Notes under the pieces: model-generated
Database searches by the model: none
What the model was told of the DNA's origin: nothing
What the model saw: only the letters and a program-made list of their open reading frames with translations
Program-made: the position numbers and the translations under genes
Source of the DNA: JBPRGG01 sp051418075
Lineage (GTDB): Bacteria > Bacteroidota > Bacteroidia > Cytophagales > Cyclobacteriaceae
Length of the DNA stretch: 64,000 bases
Direction: 5' to 3'
Assembly (NCBI GenBank): GCA_051418075.1
Contig: JBPRGG010000148.1
Location: 62,001 to 126,000, forward strand
Part shown: positions 44,457 to 52,405 of the stretch, piece by piece
Numbering within the stretch: position 1 is the first letter of the stretch
Layout: the number at the start of each line of letters is the position of its first letter

Positions 44457-44723
44457 ATGAGGACCGTTTATCAGGAAATTAGTATTTTTACTATTGAAAA
44501 TTTCCAATTTATTCCTAAAAAGCAGAAAAGCTGGAGGAGTAAATTGGATTTTTTTATAAAAGAAGCTACAATTCCTCAACAAGGTGGCAAGATGAAGGTT
44601 AATAATATGAACATATTAAAATTTATTGTATCAATTGATGAAAGCAATATATTAAATGTTCAATCAAATGGATTGAACATGAGTTTTAAATTACAAGTAG
44701 ATTCTTTATTTCTGGTCAATTAG
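44457..44723 (+). CDS. Small protein downstream of the curlin gene
   Basis: This frame of 88 codons has an ATG at 44457. The product has no signal peptide, begins with a mixed charged region and ends NVQSNGLNMSFKLQVDSL. The Q-x2-G-x-N-x5-Q spacing in the last part is reminiscent of a single curlin repeat but does not fit it exactly. Position within the curli locus suggests an accessory or regulatory role. It could also be a spurious frame. I assign no function. Confidence 0.4.
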   Translation: MRTVYQEISIFTIENFQFIPKKQKSWRSKLDFFIKEATIPQQGGKMKVNNMNILKFIVSIDESNILNVQSNGLNMSFKLQVDSLFLVN

Positions 44724-44748
44724 CTTCCATCATATTTTTTAAAATCAA

Positions 44749-45108
44749 ATGCATCGATATAAAAATTATTTATTCAGACTTCCATTCATTTTAATTTTTT
44801 TTACTTTGCCATTTTTTTATTTTTCTTGTCAGGAGGATACCATTGTAGATTTAAATGATGGCATAATTCGGGGCAGGGTACTGGATTTTGAAACTTCAGC
44901 CCCCATTGCAGGAGCCGGCATTACTACCAGTCCGCCTTCCAGCGCTATTGTTTCTGGTTCTTCAGGCTTATTTATGCTGGAGAATCTTGAACCAGGCAAT
45001 TATTCAGTCACAGCTCAAAAGTTTGGCTTCCAATCTTCTACTGTTAGTGTAGCAGTAAGTGAGGATGAAGAAACCGAGGTGGTGATCTTTCTTGAAAAAA
45101 AAAAGTAA
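44749..45108 (+). CDS. Lipoprotein with carboxypeptidase-regulatory-like domain, cut short at A10
   Basis: This 119-residue product has a lipoprotein signal ending in YFSC. A single carboxypeptidase-regulatory-like (Ig-type) domain follows, with IIRGRVLDFETSAPIAGAGI and LENLEPGNYSVTAQKFGFQ. It stops (TAA, 45106-45108) directly after a run of ten A residues at 45095-45104. One more A would continue into the propeller frame that follows without a break. The domain is typical of surface lipoproteins in this phylum. It is read here as the N-terminal part of a larger lipoprotein. Confidence 0.75.
   Translation: MHRYKNYLFRLPFILIFFTLPFFYFSCQEDTIVDLNDGIIRGRVLDFETSAPIAGAGITTSPPSSAIVSGSSGLFMLENLEPGNYSVTAQKFGFQSSTVSVAVSEDEETEVVIFLEKKK
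45095..45104 (+). other. A10 homopolymer splitting one gene into two frames
   Basis: Ten consecutive A residues lie at the exact point where the lipoprotein frame ends and the propeller frame begins. Adding one A (or removing two) makes a single 407-residue protein. It is a candidate for transcriptional slippage or phase variation; a sequencing error is the simpler alternative. Confidence 0.7.
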
Positions 45109-45971
45109 ATGATTCACTGACAAACCTCATTTCTAAGGAAAAATTCAGTTTTATCAGGAAAAATGATGCCAATTATACCATTTATCTGGCTGAAACAGAT
45201 GGAACTGCTTTGGAACAAATTGTGTATATTCAGGCCAATAATTGGCAACCTGCCATTAGCCCTGATCGTACAGCTATAGCTTTTACATCTAACCAGAATA
45301 ATGAATATCATATTTATCTTACCGATCAGGATGGTAAAGAACCAGTAAGAGTTACGGAGCGGGCAATCAACGGTTATCATAACAATGGCCTAGGCTATGC
45401 CTGGTCAGCCGATGGGCAAAAGTTCATATTTACTCATTTTGACAACCTTTACCGGGTGGATCGTAGCGGTGAAAATCTTACCCTGATCACAAATGCCGTA
45501 TCCGGCCGCCATTTTCGGAAATGTGACTGGTCAGTCGATGGAAAAATAGTGATACAGACCGTTGGAGAAAATATATTTGATAATGAGATCTGGTTGATGG
45601 ATCAGGATGGTGGAAATAAAAAGGTGTTGATCAGCAATCTTACCGGAATTGTGGATAGTCCTAAGTTCACCCCTGATGGAGAACAGATAATCTATACCTA
45701 TGACATTTCAGGTAATATTTCAACTGCCGGGATACAGCTAAATACTCATATTTTCCTGATGGATTTAGATGGAGAAAATAGCCAGGATATTTCCCTGGAT
45801 AAAGCAGACAATACCAATGACCTGCAGCCGGATTTTTCTCCTGATGGAGAAAAAATTATATTTGTAAATGCATCTGTTCAGGATCCGGACCAAAGGCACC
45901 TTTATGTTATGGACAGGGATGGCGGCAACCGGCAGCTGGTTCTGGAAAAAGGTGAAATGCCTTCCTGGTAG
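45105..45971 (+). CDS. TolB-like beta-propeller part of the split lipoprotein
   Basis: This open frame of 289 codons runs from the A10 tract to the stop at 45971 and has no proper start codon near its 5' end. A TTG start at 45210 is possible but would cut the first blade. It contains five PD40/WD40-like blades: QPAISPDRTAIAFTSNQNN, YAWSADGQKFIFTHF, CDWSVDGKIVIQTV, PKFTPDGEQIIYTYD and QPDFSPDGEKIIFVNA. Each ends in LMDxDG or LYVMDRDG, and the chain finishes with MPSW, the start of a sixth blade that may close the ring. It belongs with the preceding lipoprotein domain as one surface protein. The function is unknown. Confidence 0.7.
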   Translation, partial: VNDSLTNLISKEKFSFIRKNDANYTIYLAETDGTALEQIVYIQANNWQPAISPDRTAIAFTSNQNNEYHIYLTDQDGKEPVRVTERAINGYHNNGLGYAWSADGQKFIFTHFDNLYRVDRSGENLTLITNAVSGRHFRKCDWSVDGKIVIQTVGENIFDNEIWLMDQDGGNKKVLISNLTGIVDSPKFTPDGEQIIYTYDISGNISTAGIQLNTHIFLMDLDGENSQDISLDKADNTNDLQPDFSPDGEKIIFVNASVQDPDQRHLYVMDRDGGNRQLVLEKGEMPSW

Positions 45972-46012
45972 TTTAGGCAGGTAATTTTTGTACGGCTTTA
46001 CCATAAAAAGAA

Positions 46013-47011
46013 ATGAATTACGGAGAATTAGGAAAATCAAAACTTAAAGTTTCATCCATGGGTTTGGGTCTGGCAGCCTTAGGTCGGCCTGGATACATCA
46101 ATCTGGGTCATGCAGATGACCTTGAGCAAGATTATGAGGTGGAACATATGGAAAATCACGCTTTTAGAGTACTTGACCTGGCCTGGGAAAAGGGAATACG
46201 TTATTTTGATGCGGCCCGCTCTTATGGCAGGGCGGAAGAATTTTTAGGAAACTGGTTAAGATCCAGGCAAATAAGCCCTTCCGAAGTGACCATAGGTTCT
46301 AAATGGGGCTATACCTATACGGCCAATTGGCAAATTCAAGCTGAAAAGCATGAAGTGAAAGCCCATACCCTGGAAGTGTTAAAGCGACAATGGCAGGAAA
46401 CCAGCCAAAATTTGGGTGAATACCTGGATCTTTATCAAATACATTCTGCCACCCTGGAAAGTAAAGTTCTGGAAAATAAAGCGGTTTTAGATGAATTGAT
46501 ATCCCTGAAGGCCAGTGGTGTCAAAATCGGATTAACCTTAAGTGGTGAAAACCAATGGCAAACTCTGGAGAAAGCGTTGCATGTATTTGCTGATGGCCAA
46601 TTATTATTTGATACGGTACAGGCTACCTGGAATGTATTGGAACAATCTGTCGGGCCGGCCCTGCAACAGGCCAAACAGGCTGGGATGGGAATTATCATCA
46701 AGGAAGCATTGGCCAATGGCAGACTTACCGGAAAAAATGTTAATGAATTAAGCCATGATAAATTTAAACTGATTAGGGATCTGGCCCTACGGGCAGGATT
46801 AGATCTGGATGCGGTGGCTTTGTCCATTGTACTACAGCAACCTTGGGTTGATGTGGTATTAAGTGGAGCTGCCCGGAATCAACATCTACAGGATAATTTG
46901 AAGGCTTTCCAGGTAGAAATGGATGAGTTTTCCGGAAAACAAGTGATGGAAGCTTTAAAAGAATCCCCTCAAATATATTGGCAGATCAGATCTGATTTGC
47001 CCTGGAACTAA
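46013..47011 (+). CDS. Aldo/keto reductase
   Basis: This 332-residue NADPH-dependent oxidoreductase has a TIM-barrel fold. The tetrad is visible: Asp66 and Tyr71 (FDAARSYGRAEEFLG), Lys97 (IGSKWGYTY) and His144 (LYQIHSA). The C-terminal VDVVLSGAARNQHLQDNL is the usual cofactor loop. The family reduces aldehydes and ketones; the substrate here is not predictable. It is a single gene with a shared terminator just after its stop. It begins about 40 bases after the propeller gene, in the same direction. Confidence 0.92.
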   Translation: MNYGELGKSKLKVSSMGLGLAALGRPGYINLGHADDLEQDYEVEHMENHAFRVLDLAWEKGIRYFDAARSYGRAEEFLGNWLRSRQISPSEVTIGSKWGYTYTANWQIQAEKHEVKAHTLEVLKRQWQETSQNLGEYLDLYQIHSATLESKVLENKAVLDELISLKASGVKIGLTLSGENQWQTLEKALHVFADGQLLFDTVQATWNVLEQSVGPALQQAKQAGMGIIIKEALANGRLTGKNVNELSHDKFKLIRDLALRAGLDLDAVALSIVLQQPWVDVVLSGAARNQHLQDNLKAFQVEMDEFSGKQVMEALKESPQIYWQIRSDLPWN

Positions 47012-47012
47012 A

Positions 47013-47044
47013 AAAGGAGCCATCATTAAAGACAGCTCCTTTAT
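47013..47044. terminator. Bidirectional terminator
   Basis: A perfect eight-base stem (AAAGGAGC at 47013-47020 and GCTCCTTT at 47035-47042) with a 14-base loop lies between the convergent aldo/keto reductase and chemoreceptor genes. Confidence 0.75.
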
Positions 47045-47063
47045 ATTTGAAGTTTAAGTTTAA

Positions 47064-49049
47064 TTATATAGTTTCAGCTTCTTCCGGTTCATTTTCCTCT
47101 TGTACCTCATCATTATGGGAGGGGTTGGATAGCTTCTGTCTGGATAATTCAAGTTGGAAAAAGCTTATAGTTTCCATTAATTGCTGGGCCTGGGCCGAAA
47201 GTTCTTCAGAGTTGGTCGCAATCTCTTCGGATGAGCTGGCATTTTTCTGTGTGATTTGATTTAACTGCTGGATTGCTGAATTAATCTGATCAGCTCCTCC
47301 GTTTTGTTCTTTACTGGCTGCTGAAATCTCCTGCACCAGTTTGGCAGTTTTTTCCATTTCCGGAATAATGTTGGATAACAGCTCTCCGGATTTTACCGCC
47401 ACATCCATACTGGATTTAGAGATGGTATCAATTTCTTTGGCTGATTCCTGACTTCTTTCAGCTAATTTTCGTACTTCGGCTGCAACTACGGCAAATCCTT
47501 TGCCATGTTCACCTGCCCGGGCCGCTTCTACAGCCGCATTCAGGGCCAGAATATTGGTTTGACGGGCAATTTCTCCAATTACAGAAATCTTTTCCACGAT
47601 ATTTTTCATGGAATCAACTGTATTACTTAAGGCTTTATTGCTTTCTTTAACGTCATTAGTCAGTTTTAGCGTAATTTTTTCTGTTACCTGGGCATTTTCG
47701 GCATTTTGCTGAATATTGGTAACCATTTCTTCCATGGAAGAAGAAACTTCTTCAGTGGAAGAAGCCTGTTCATTGGCTCCCTGAGCTATTTGTTGAGAGC
47801 CAGCACTGAGCTGATTACTGGCTGAAGTAATATAACCTGAAACCTGTCTGACCAGTTTGATCACATCCTTGATCTTATTCACCATATTTTTCTGACTGTT
47901 CATTAAGTCACCAATCTCATCCTGTCGGTCTGAATGAATATCCACCAATAGATTTCCTTTGGCCAGATCTCCGATAATGCTCACCAATTTTTGGATGGGA
48001 TCAGTAATAGAGTTGACCAGGTAATTAATAGCTATAAGGCTTATAACCAGGGCTACCAGACATCCTGCCAGGGTCAAATTCCTTAATCTGGCCAGTGTAG
48101 TGCCTATAAAATCCACTTCAGGAATAGTAATCGCATTATACACTTCAAATGGAGCATAGAAATCATAATATATCCATTCCCAGTGTCCTTCTACTTTATC
48201 ATAAATTCTGAACTTTCCATTTTCTGATTCCTGCATGGTAGAAAGCAATTCCTGATTACTGACCTTATCACCTTCTTTCTCGGGGTGGATCAAATAATAG
48301 GGATCTCCTGCTAAAGAAATAGTGAAAGGATATCCAGTGGTGAAGTATTTTTTAGCTCTAAACTTGGATTTAAGGAATCCCAGATCCTTTTCTTTACCTC
48401 CTACATACAATATCCCCTTAATTTGACCATCCAAATAGATAGGTTCGTAAGCTGTAATATACCAATCATCGACCACAAATGCCCTTCCTCTGAATGTTTC
48501 TCCCCGGTTAATCGCCTGAATCACTGGAGAACTATTAGGAATATATGTTCCCACTGCCCGGGTATTATCCAGGTTACGTACATTGGTTGAGACCCTAAGA
48601 AAGCCATCATCAATTTTCTGGAATATTGTAGCTGTGATCCCGGTGATTTCTTGAATTTCATCTACCAATTGATAATTTAACTGTAATTGTTCCTGATTGA
48701 GTTGCCAGCTGTTAACCTGAACGTAACTTTCCTGCTTGGTTACCTGATTAATGGCCTTTAAGGAAATCAGGCTATCAGTTTCTTCTAATTCACCTACGGA
48801 ATAGAAGATGTGATTGGCAGACTTTAGGGAGGCATCTACCTGACTTTTTCTTTCCATTACCTGCACTTCAAAAATATTTCGAAGGTCTTCCAGTTGGTTT
48901 TGCATTCTTTCATCATTCAAGGTCATTAGGCGATCTTTTTGATTATAATAAATCAGGAAAGCTAACCCGGTGAAAGTAAGGGTAAGAATGATTGAGATAA
49001 TGAAAAAGAACTTTGATTTTAATTGCATTCGCTGAATAAAACTAAACAT
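47064..49049 (-). CDS. Methyl-accepting chemotaxis protein with Cache sensor
   Basis: This 661-residue receptor has a first membrane helix at about 15-34. A periplasmic Cache_3/Cache_2-type sensor follows to about 325, with GRAFVVDDWYITAYEPIYLD and a GILYVGGKE strand typical of that fold. A second membrane helix lies at about 330-352. A HAMP domain (SITDPIQKLVSIIGDLAKGN) and a full signalling coiled coil come next. The hairpin tip is EIARQTNILALNAAVEAARAG, the CheA/CheW-binding region. The tail is acidic (EENEPEEAETI). The ligand is unknown; Cache domains sense small organic molecules. It is oriented like the che operon, about 3.4 kb beyond its end. Confidence 0.95.
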   Translation of the reverse strand: MFSFIQRMQLKSKFFFIISIILTLTFTGLAFLIYYNQKDRLMTLNDERMQNQLEDLRNIFEVQVMERKSQVDASLKSANHIFYSVGELEETDSLISLKAINQVTKQESYVQVNSWQLNQEQLQLNYQLVDEIQEITGITATIFQKIDDGFLRVSTNVRNLDNTRAVGTYIPNSSPVIQAINRGETFRGRAFVVDDWYITAYEPIYLDGQIKGILYVGGKEKDLGFLKSKFRAKKYFTTGYPFTISLAGDPYYLIHPEKEGDKVSNQELLSTMQESENGKFRIYDKVEGHWEWIYYDFYAPFEVYNAITIPEVDFIGTTLARLRNLTLAGCLVALVISLIAINYLVNSITDPIQKLVSIIGDLAKGNLLVDIHSDRQDEIGDLMNSQKNMVNKIKDVIKLVRQVSGYITSASNQLSAGSQQIAQGANEQASSTEEVSSSMEEMVTNIQQNAENAQVTEKITLKLTNDVKESNKALSNTVDSMKNIVEKISVIGEIARQTNILALNAAVEAARAGEHGKGFAVVAAEVRKLAERSQESAKEIDTISKSSMDVAVKSGELLSNIIPEMEKTAKLVQEISAASKEQNGGADQINSAIQQLNQITQKNASSSEEIATNSEELSAQAQQLMETISFFQLELSRQKLSNPSHNDEVQEENEPEEAETI

Positions 49050-49462
49050 AACTTAAGATCATTAAATATTTAAAATTTAAATATAGCATGCTAAAGTTTC
49101 CCGGATTATGATTTTTTTTTAAAAACCGGACCCCTGTAATGTTTTGTAAATTATTGATGTTTAGCCAATTAAATAGATAGTGGCATTTTATAAAAGTTGT
49201 AGGTAAATTTCTTGGATATCTTAAAGTTTCCTAATTAGGGATTGATTGGTTTAAATTTAATATTTTAATATAATTCCCCTTACAATTATATTTTTCCTAA
49301 TTTGCTGACTTAAAATAAAAAAAAGTTCTATTTGTTTGGACGTAGTCGCTTAAGCGGGAGTTTGAATATGGCGTGAATATATTATATTTCGGAATATTAA
49401 AAATTTGCAAAATTAATAACCTGATACGATCGGACAATGCATTTTATGGGTATATTACAAAT
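49050..49462. other. AT-rich spacer between chemoreceptor genes
   Basis: About 410 bases of AT-rich sequence with no open frame and no RNA gene I can recognise. It must carry the promoter of the intact chemoreceptor on the minus strand, but I could not place one. Confidence 0.5.
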
Positions 49463-49495
49463 AAAAAAGCCTGTTAAGACCTGACAAGCTTTTTT
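49463..49495 (-). terminator. Terminator after the chemoreceptor remnant
   Basis: Arms at 49463-49474 and 49484-49495 pair over 12 bases with one mismatch, with a nine-base loop. On the minus strand the left arm ends in a T run. It lies 23 bases past the stop of the receptor remnant. Confidence 0.7.
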
Positions 49496-49517
49496 ATTGA
49501 ACATTTATTTTCCTACT

Positions 49518-49802
49518 TTAGAATTTTTCAAATTGATCATCAGCAGCATGATCCTCCAGATTCAGGGAATATCCACTATGATCTTTTTTAGGAGAAATAG
49601 TACCCGTTGGTTTAGAAGAAAAACCGGTTGTGGTTTTTACTTTGGTAGTTACATGAGCTTTTTTAACTTTTCTTTTTCCATTTTCGCCAATATTAAAATA
49701 GGAGATGATCTCCATTAACTGTTCAGCCTGGCTGGACAGTTCCTCTGAACTGGTGGTAATTTCTTCTGAAGCTGCAGCATTTTGCTGGGTAACCTGGTTA
49801 TT
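49518..49802 (-). pseudogene. 3' remnant of a second chemoreceptor gene
   Basis: The minus-strand frame from 49802 to the stop at 49518 encodes 94 residues of a chemoreceptor C-terminus. It starts NNQVTQQNAAASEEITTSSE, the last turn of a signalling coiled coil, closely like the same part of the intact receptor. A basic linker follows, ending in DQFEKF. The last five residues fit the loose x-aromatic-x-x-aromatic CheR/CheB tether pattern. The frame runs into foreign sequence at about 49803, so the rest of the receptor is missing here. The 5' end of a receptor gene lies on the same strand at 51468-51908. Both probably come from one gene disrupted by the region between. Confidence 0.8.
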
Positions 49803-49804
49803 AT

Positions 49805-50270
49805 GTGGGAACTACGATCGATGAGCCAACTAATGACGCATTAATATATTTTACTGTGGATTGGAGTTCCCTGAGTGAAAATGAAAAAGCTCAATTATTA
49901 ATAGATTTAATTAGGTCAATTATTTTCGATCCAAATAAAAATTTAATTGACTTTTACGAATATTTTGAAAATTTTCCTGCTAGTAGTGGCAATTTAATTA
50001 CATTTTATGCAACAATTGTAATTGATGGTGTAAGTATTCCCATTAGATTTTATTTTGTACAAGGTGAAGAATCATATCCGGTAACTGAAGAATCTCTTCC
50101 TTATTATAAAGAAAAAACAATAAAAATAAATGGAGTGGAACACTATATAAATTGTTTAGTTTTTGATTTTTATAGGCCAAATCCTGGACCTTATGCTGGC
50201 CGGCCCCCCATTTCATTTTTGGGTTCCACTCGAATATGCAGACATTGTTGAAAATTATATAGGATTTTAA
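49805..50270 (+). pseudogene. Orphan gene, probably 5'-truncated, with a C6 frameshift
   Basis: As it stands the frame (GTG at 49805) gives 148 residues, ending at 50251 in a tail that looks unlike protein. If one C of the C6 run at 50204-50209 is removed, the frame ends instead at 50270 with GRPPFHFWVPLEYADIVENY, a far more protein-like end. The stop then lies 10 bases before the next gene. The upstream end coincides with the break in the receptor remnant, so the 5' end may be lost. Codon use is much richer in A/T than in the neighbours. I recognise no family; a toxin-like C-terminal domain is one guess. Confidence 0.55.
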
Positions 50271-50280
50271 CTTTATATAT

Positions 50281-50805
50281 ATGAAGAATATATTAATATT
50301 TCTTATTACCCTAACTCATTGTTTTTCAAATCAATTTGTATTTGCTCAAATTGATGATGAGACTCAAGATTATGATAAAGTGTTAAGGGATTGTATATAC
50401 AATCGTTATTATCATGATACAAGTACAGATGTTTTTGCTTTAGCCCAGGATTATGAAATTTTTTTATTAGAAAATAATTATTTGAAAGACAGAAGTAAAG
50501 CTTCTTATGAAAATTTAATTGGAGAATTGATTGATAAAAAATTTAATCTGGATGAATTACAACAATATGATAGTTTAGTGCCTCAACTCAATATGTTTAC
50601 GGGTCCAACCTTTATTCCTCAATTTTTTTGTTTTGAATGGGTAATACTAGCTCATGATATTGTTGAGGTAGATCCAGCCATTATAAAATTTAATAGTATT
50701 TGGAATGAAATGGAAGAAAACAAAAGACAACATTGGGATATGAAAATAGTGACGGTTTTACCTGATCAAAATGGGATCAAATTCTGTATCGAACTCCCTT
50801 TTTGA
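50281..50805 (+). CDS. Secreted hypothetical protein of the orphan cassette
   Basis: This 174-residue protein has a signal peptide (residues 1-22, ending in VFAQ). The mature part is acidic and aromatic-rich, with predicted helices (YDKVLRDCIYNRYYHD; ENLIGELIDKKFNLDELQQY) and an end FCIELPF. It contains three Cys. No family is recognised. It starts 10 bases after the corrected stop of the preceding gene, so the pair looks like a two-gene unit. It is AT-rich compared with neighbouring genes, and its transcript ends at the hairpin at 50876-50903. It could be a partner (for example an immunity-type protein) of the upstream gene, which is speculation. Confidence 0.65.
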   Translation: MKNILIFLITLTHCFSNQFVFAQIDDETQDYDKVLRDCIYNRYYHDTSTDVFALAQDYEIFLLENNYLKDRSKASYENLIGELIDKKFNLDELQQYDSLVPQLNMFTGPTFIPQFFCFEWVILAHDIVEVDPAIIKFNSIWNEMEENKRQHWDMKIVTVLPDQNGIKFCIELPF

Positions 50806-50875
50806 GTATGATTGCTACTATTTTTAATACCCAATTTGTTAAACTTAAATATCAAAGCAACTAATCTAATATTGC

Positions 50876-50903
50876 AAAAGCAGCTTTAAGAATAGCTGCT
50901 TTT
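50876..50903 (+). terminator. Terminator hosting the group II intron
   Basis: A perfect ten-base stem (AAAAGCAGCT at 50876-50885 and AGCTGCTTTT at 50894-50903) with an eight-base loop ends the orphan pair. The intron begins six bases after the stem, at 50909. Confidence 0.85.
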
Positions 50904-50908
50904 GTTTG

Positions 50909-51430
50909 GTGCGCCCGGCACAGGCGATAACTGTAGGGTGCAAGTCCCGGACACACTTGGCAGTAGGAAGTGTTAGCCAAAGGCATGGGTGTCCTGAGTA
51001 ATTGGAAATCTGAAGGAAGCTTAAGGCAAAATGTGGATTTGACGAACAGGAGGTAAATATTAGGCCTAAGCCTGGGGGCAAGCCTGCATTGGAAGGCGAG
51101 ACCCAAAATCCATCCGTAACCGGGCAAGGTAAATCTAACAAGTCCACTTGAAAGGAGGAAAGTTTACCATGGAGGATCCTGCCAGCGAGAGCATGTCAGG
51201 AAGTCAGCAGCGGCCGTAGTAATGCATGATGGTGATTAATACCCACCTTAGGGTAGGGCAAAATCTTTGAACAAGGAGCAGTGTCTACACAACTGTAAAA
51301 GCTATGGCAAAGACAGGAAAATATCAGGGAACCCAGATGAGTTTATTAGACGAATGGGAAAATGATAGCCTTTCGGTGAAGGGGACAGGCGTATTCTGTA
51401 AACGAACCTTATAAACGACATTTGCGAAGA
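50909..51430 (+). mobile_element. 5' half of a group II intron (class C type), truncated
   Basis: The sequence opens with GTGCGCCCGGC, the conserved 5' end of many bacterial group II introns. It continues with GGGTGCAAGTCCCGG, GGCATGGGTGTCC, GGAAATCTGAAGGAAGC and later AAGTCAGCAGCGGCCGTAGTAATG, all recognisable domain I-III elements in order. The insertion point just after a terminator stem is the known target preference of group IIC introns. The intron-encoded reverse transcriptase and the 3' domains V and VI are missing. Recognisable intron sequence stops at about 51430, shortly before the receptor remnant. It is a dead fragment; the exact 3' limit is estimated. Confidence 0.8.
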
Positions 51431-51467
51431 CAGAGAGATATAAATTATGCATACATTAAAAATCAAC

Positions 51468-51908
51468 CTAATCTGTCAAAGTAGAATTAGTAAGGGTTTT
51501 ATTTATTTCGATCGTTTTTTGTACCAGATTTTCATATTCTCTTACGGCTTTATCTGTCTCATTAATGGCTGCATCAAGCTTTACTAATGATTCAGATCTG
51601 CTGCTTAGTTCTTGTGCATCATCAATTCCCTTATTCACTTCAGCCAGGAATGATTTTCCTTCATTTAAAAACCGGTCCTCTTCCGTAAAGCCATATCCAC
51701 GCATATTATACATGGTTTGTAATGAATTACGCTCAATTTCATCGGCGATCCTGACTTCCGGTAGATATTCATCAGCCAATTGTTTTGATTTTGTACTGAT
51801 GCTTGACATATTGATCACTGCCATTCCTCCTAAAACCAGAGAAATCAGTATCAAGAGACCAAATCCAAGACCTAATTTGGTTCCAATCTTTAAGTTTTAA
51901 AAATCCAT
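51468..51908 (-). pseudogene. 5' remnant of a second chemoreceptor gene
   Basis: The minus-strand frame begins at an ATG at 51908 (M-D-F), meets a TAA at codon 4 (51899-51897), then reads NLKIGTKLGLGFGLLILISL as the first membrane helix. About 110 residues of a helical periplasmic sensor follow, of the four-helix/HBM type (SKQLADEYLPEVRIADEIER). It stops at 51468, where the similarity ends. The second membrane helix, HAMP and most of the signalling domain are absent; the last 94 residues lie at 49518-49802. The in-frame stop near the start and the break show that it is not functional. It lies downstream of cheB. Confidence 0.75.
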
Positions 51909-52045
51909 AAATGTGCTCTTTAGTTATCTTTATAATTTGACTATGTTGCTAGTTTAATGAGTGCAATTTGAATTTTTTTTCCAATATTATAATGCTGGCA
52001 AATTCTTTCCTTGTATAAGTAATATTTAAAGAGCTTTAACAGGAG

Positions 52046-52084
52046 TTGATCAAATGGTCAATTTTAAATTGACCATTTGATCAA
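52046..52084. repeat. Perfect 39-bp palindrome
   Basis: Nineteen-base arms (TTGATCAAATGGTCAATTT and its complement) surround a single T. It is too tight for an ordinary RNA hairpin loop but could extrude as a cruciform or bind a dimeric protein. It lies about 140 bases upstream of the receptor remnant start. Confidence 0.8.
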
Positions 52085-52325
52085 GAATAATTGTATTATA
52101 ATAGACAGAAAATCAGATGTATATGATATTGGAGGCCCGATAGCAATTAATGGATGCTGATTTGGTAAAACTCCGGTCAATCCTTACCGATCTTTGGGGA
52201 AAGTTCCCTTAGTAATGATTAATGCGGAATAGAATAATAAGATTAGGATTTATGATTTTTTGGAAAAAACTGTACTTTATGCGGATAATCAGGCTGATTC
52301 CCGGCCTGTTTTTATGGCATTCCAC

Positions 52326-52358
52326 CAAATAGCAGGAAGTTAAAATTCCTGCTATTTG
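52326..52358 (-). terminator. Hairpin downstream of cheB
   Basis: A perfect 13-base stem (CAAATAGCAGGAA at 52326-52338 and its complement at 52346-52358) with a seven-base loop lies about 50 bases past the cheB stop. No T run follows on the minus strand, so it may act as an mRNA-end stabiliser as well as a terminator. Confidence 0.6.
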
Positions 52359-52405
52359 TGTCATAGTATCTTAAATGAAGTTTAGTATGGAGGATATTAA
52401 TACAG

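Larger units (their letters stand above)
51909..52405. other. Gene-free spacer with two inverted repeats
   Basis: About 500 bases between cheB and the receptor remnant have no credible gene. They hold a perfect 39-base palindrome (52046-52084) and a 13-base-stem hairpin (52326-52358). I recognise nothing else. Confidence 0.6.

Noticed and set aside
50861..51147. Two minus-strand frames of 88 and 93 codons inside the intron
   Set aside because: They are antisense to conserved intron RNA structure; the open frames come from the structured sequence, not from a gene.
51430..51467. Possible 3' domains V/VI of the group II intron
   Set aside because: No sequence resembling the conserved domain V hairpin is present between the last domain I-III elements and the receptor remnant.
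47064..51908. The idea that the intact receptor and the remnants are one gene split by the spacer
   Set aside because: The intact receptor has its own complete N- and C-termini; the remnants repeat the C-terminal coiled coil and have a different sensor type.
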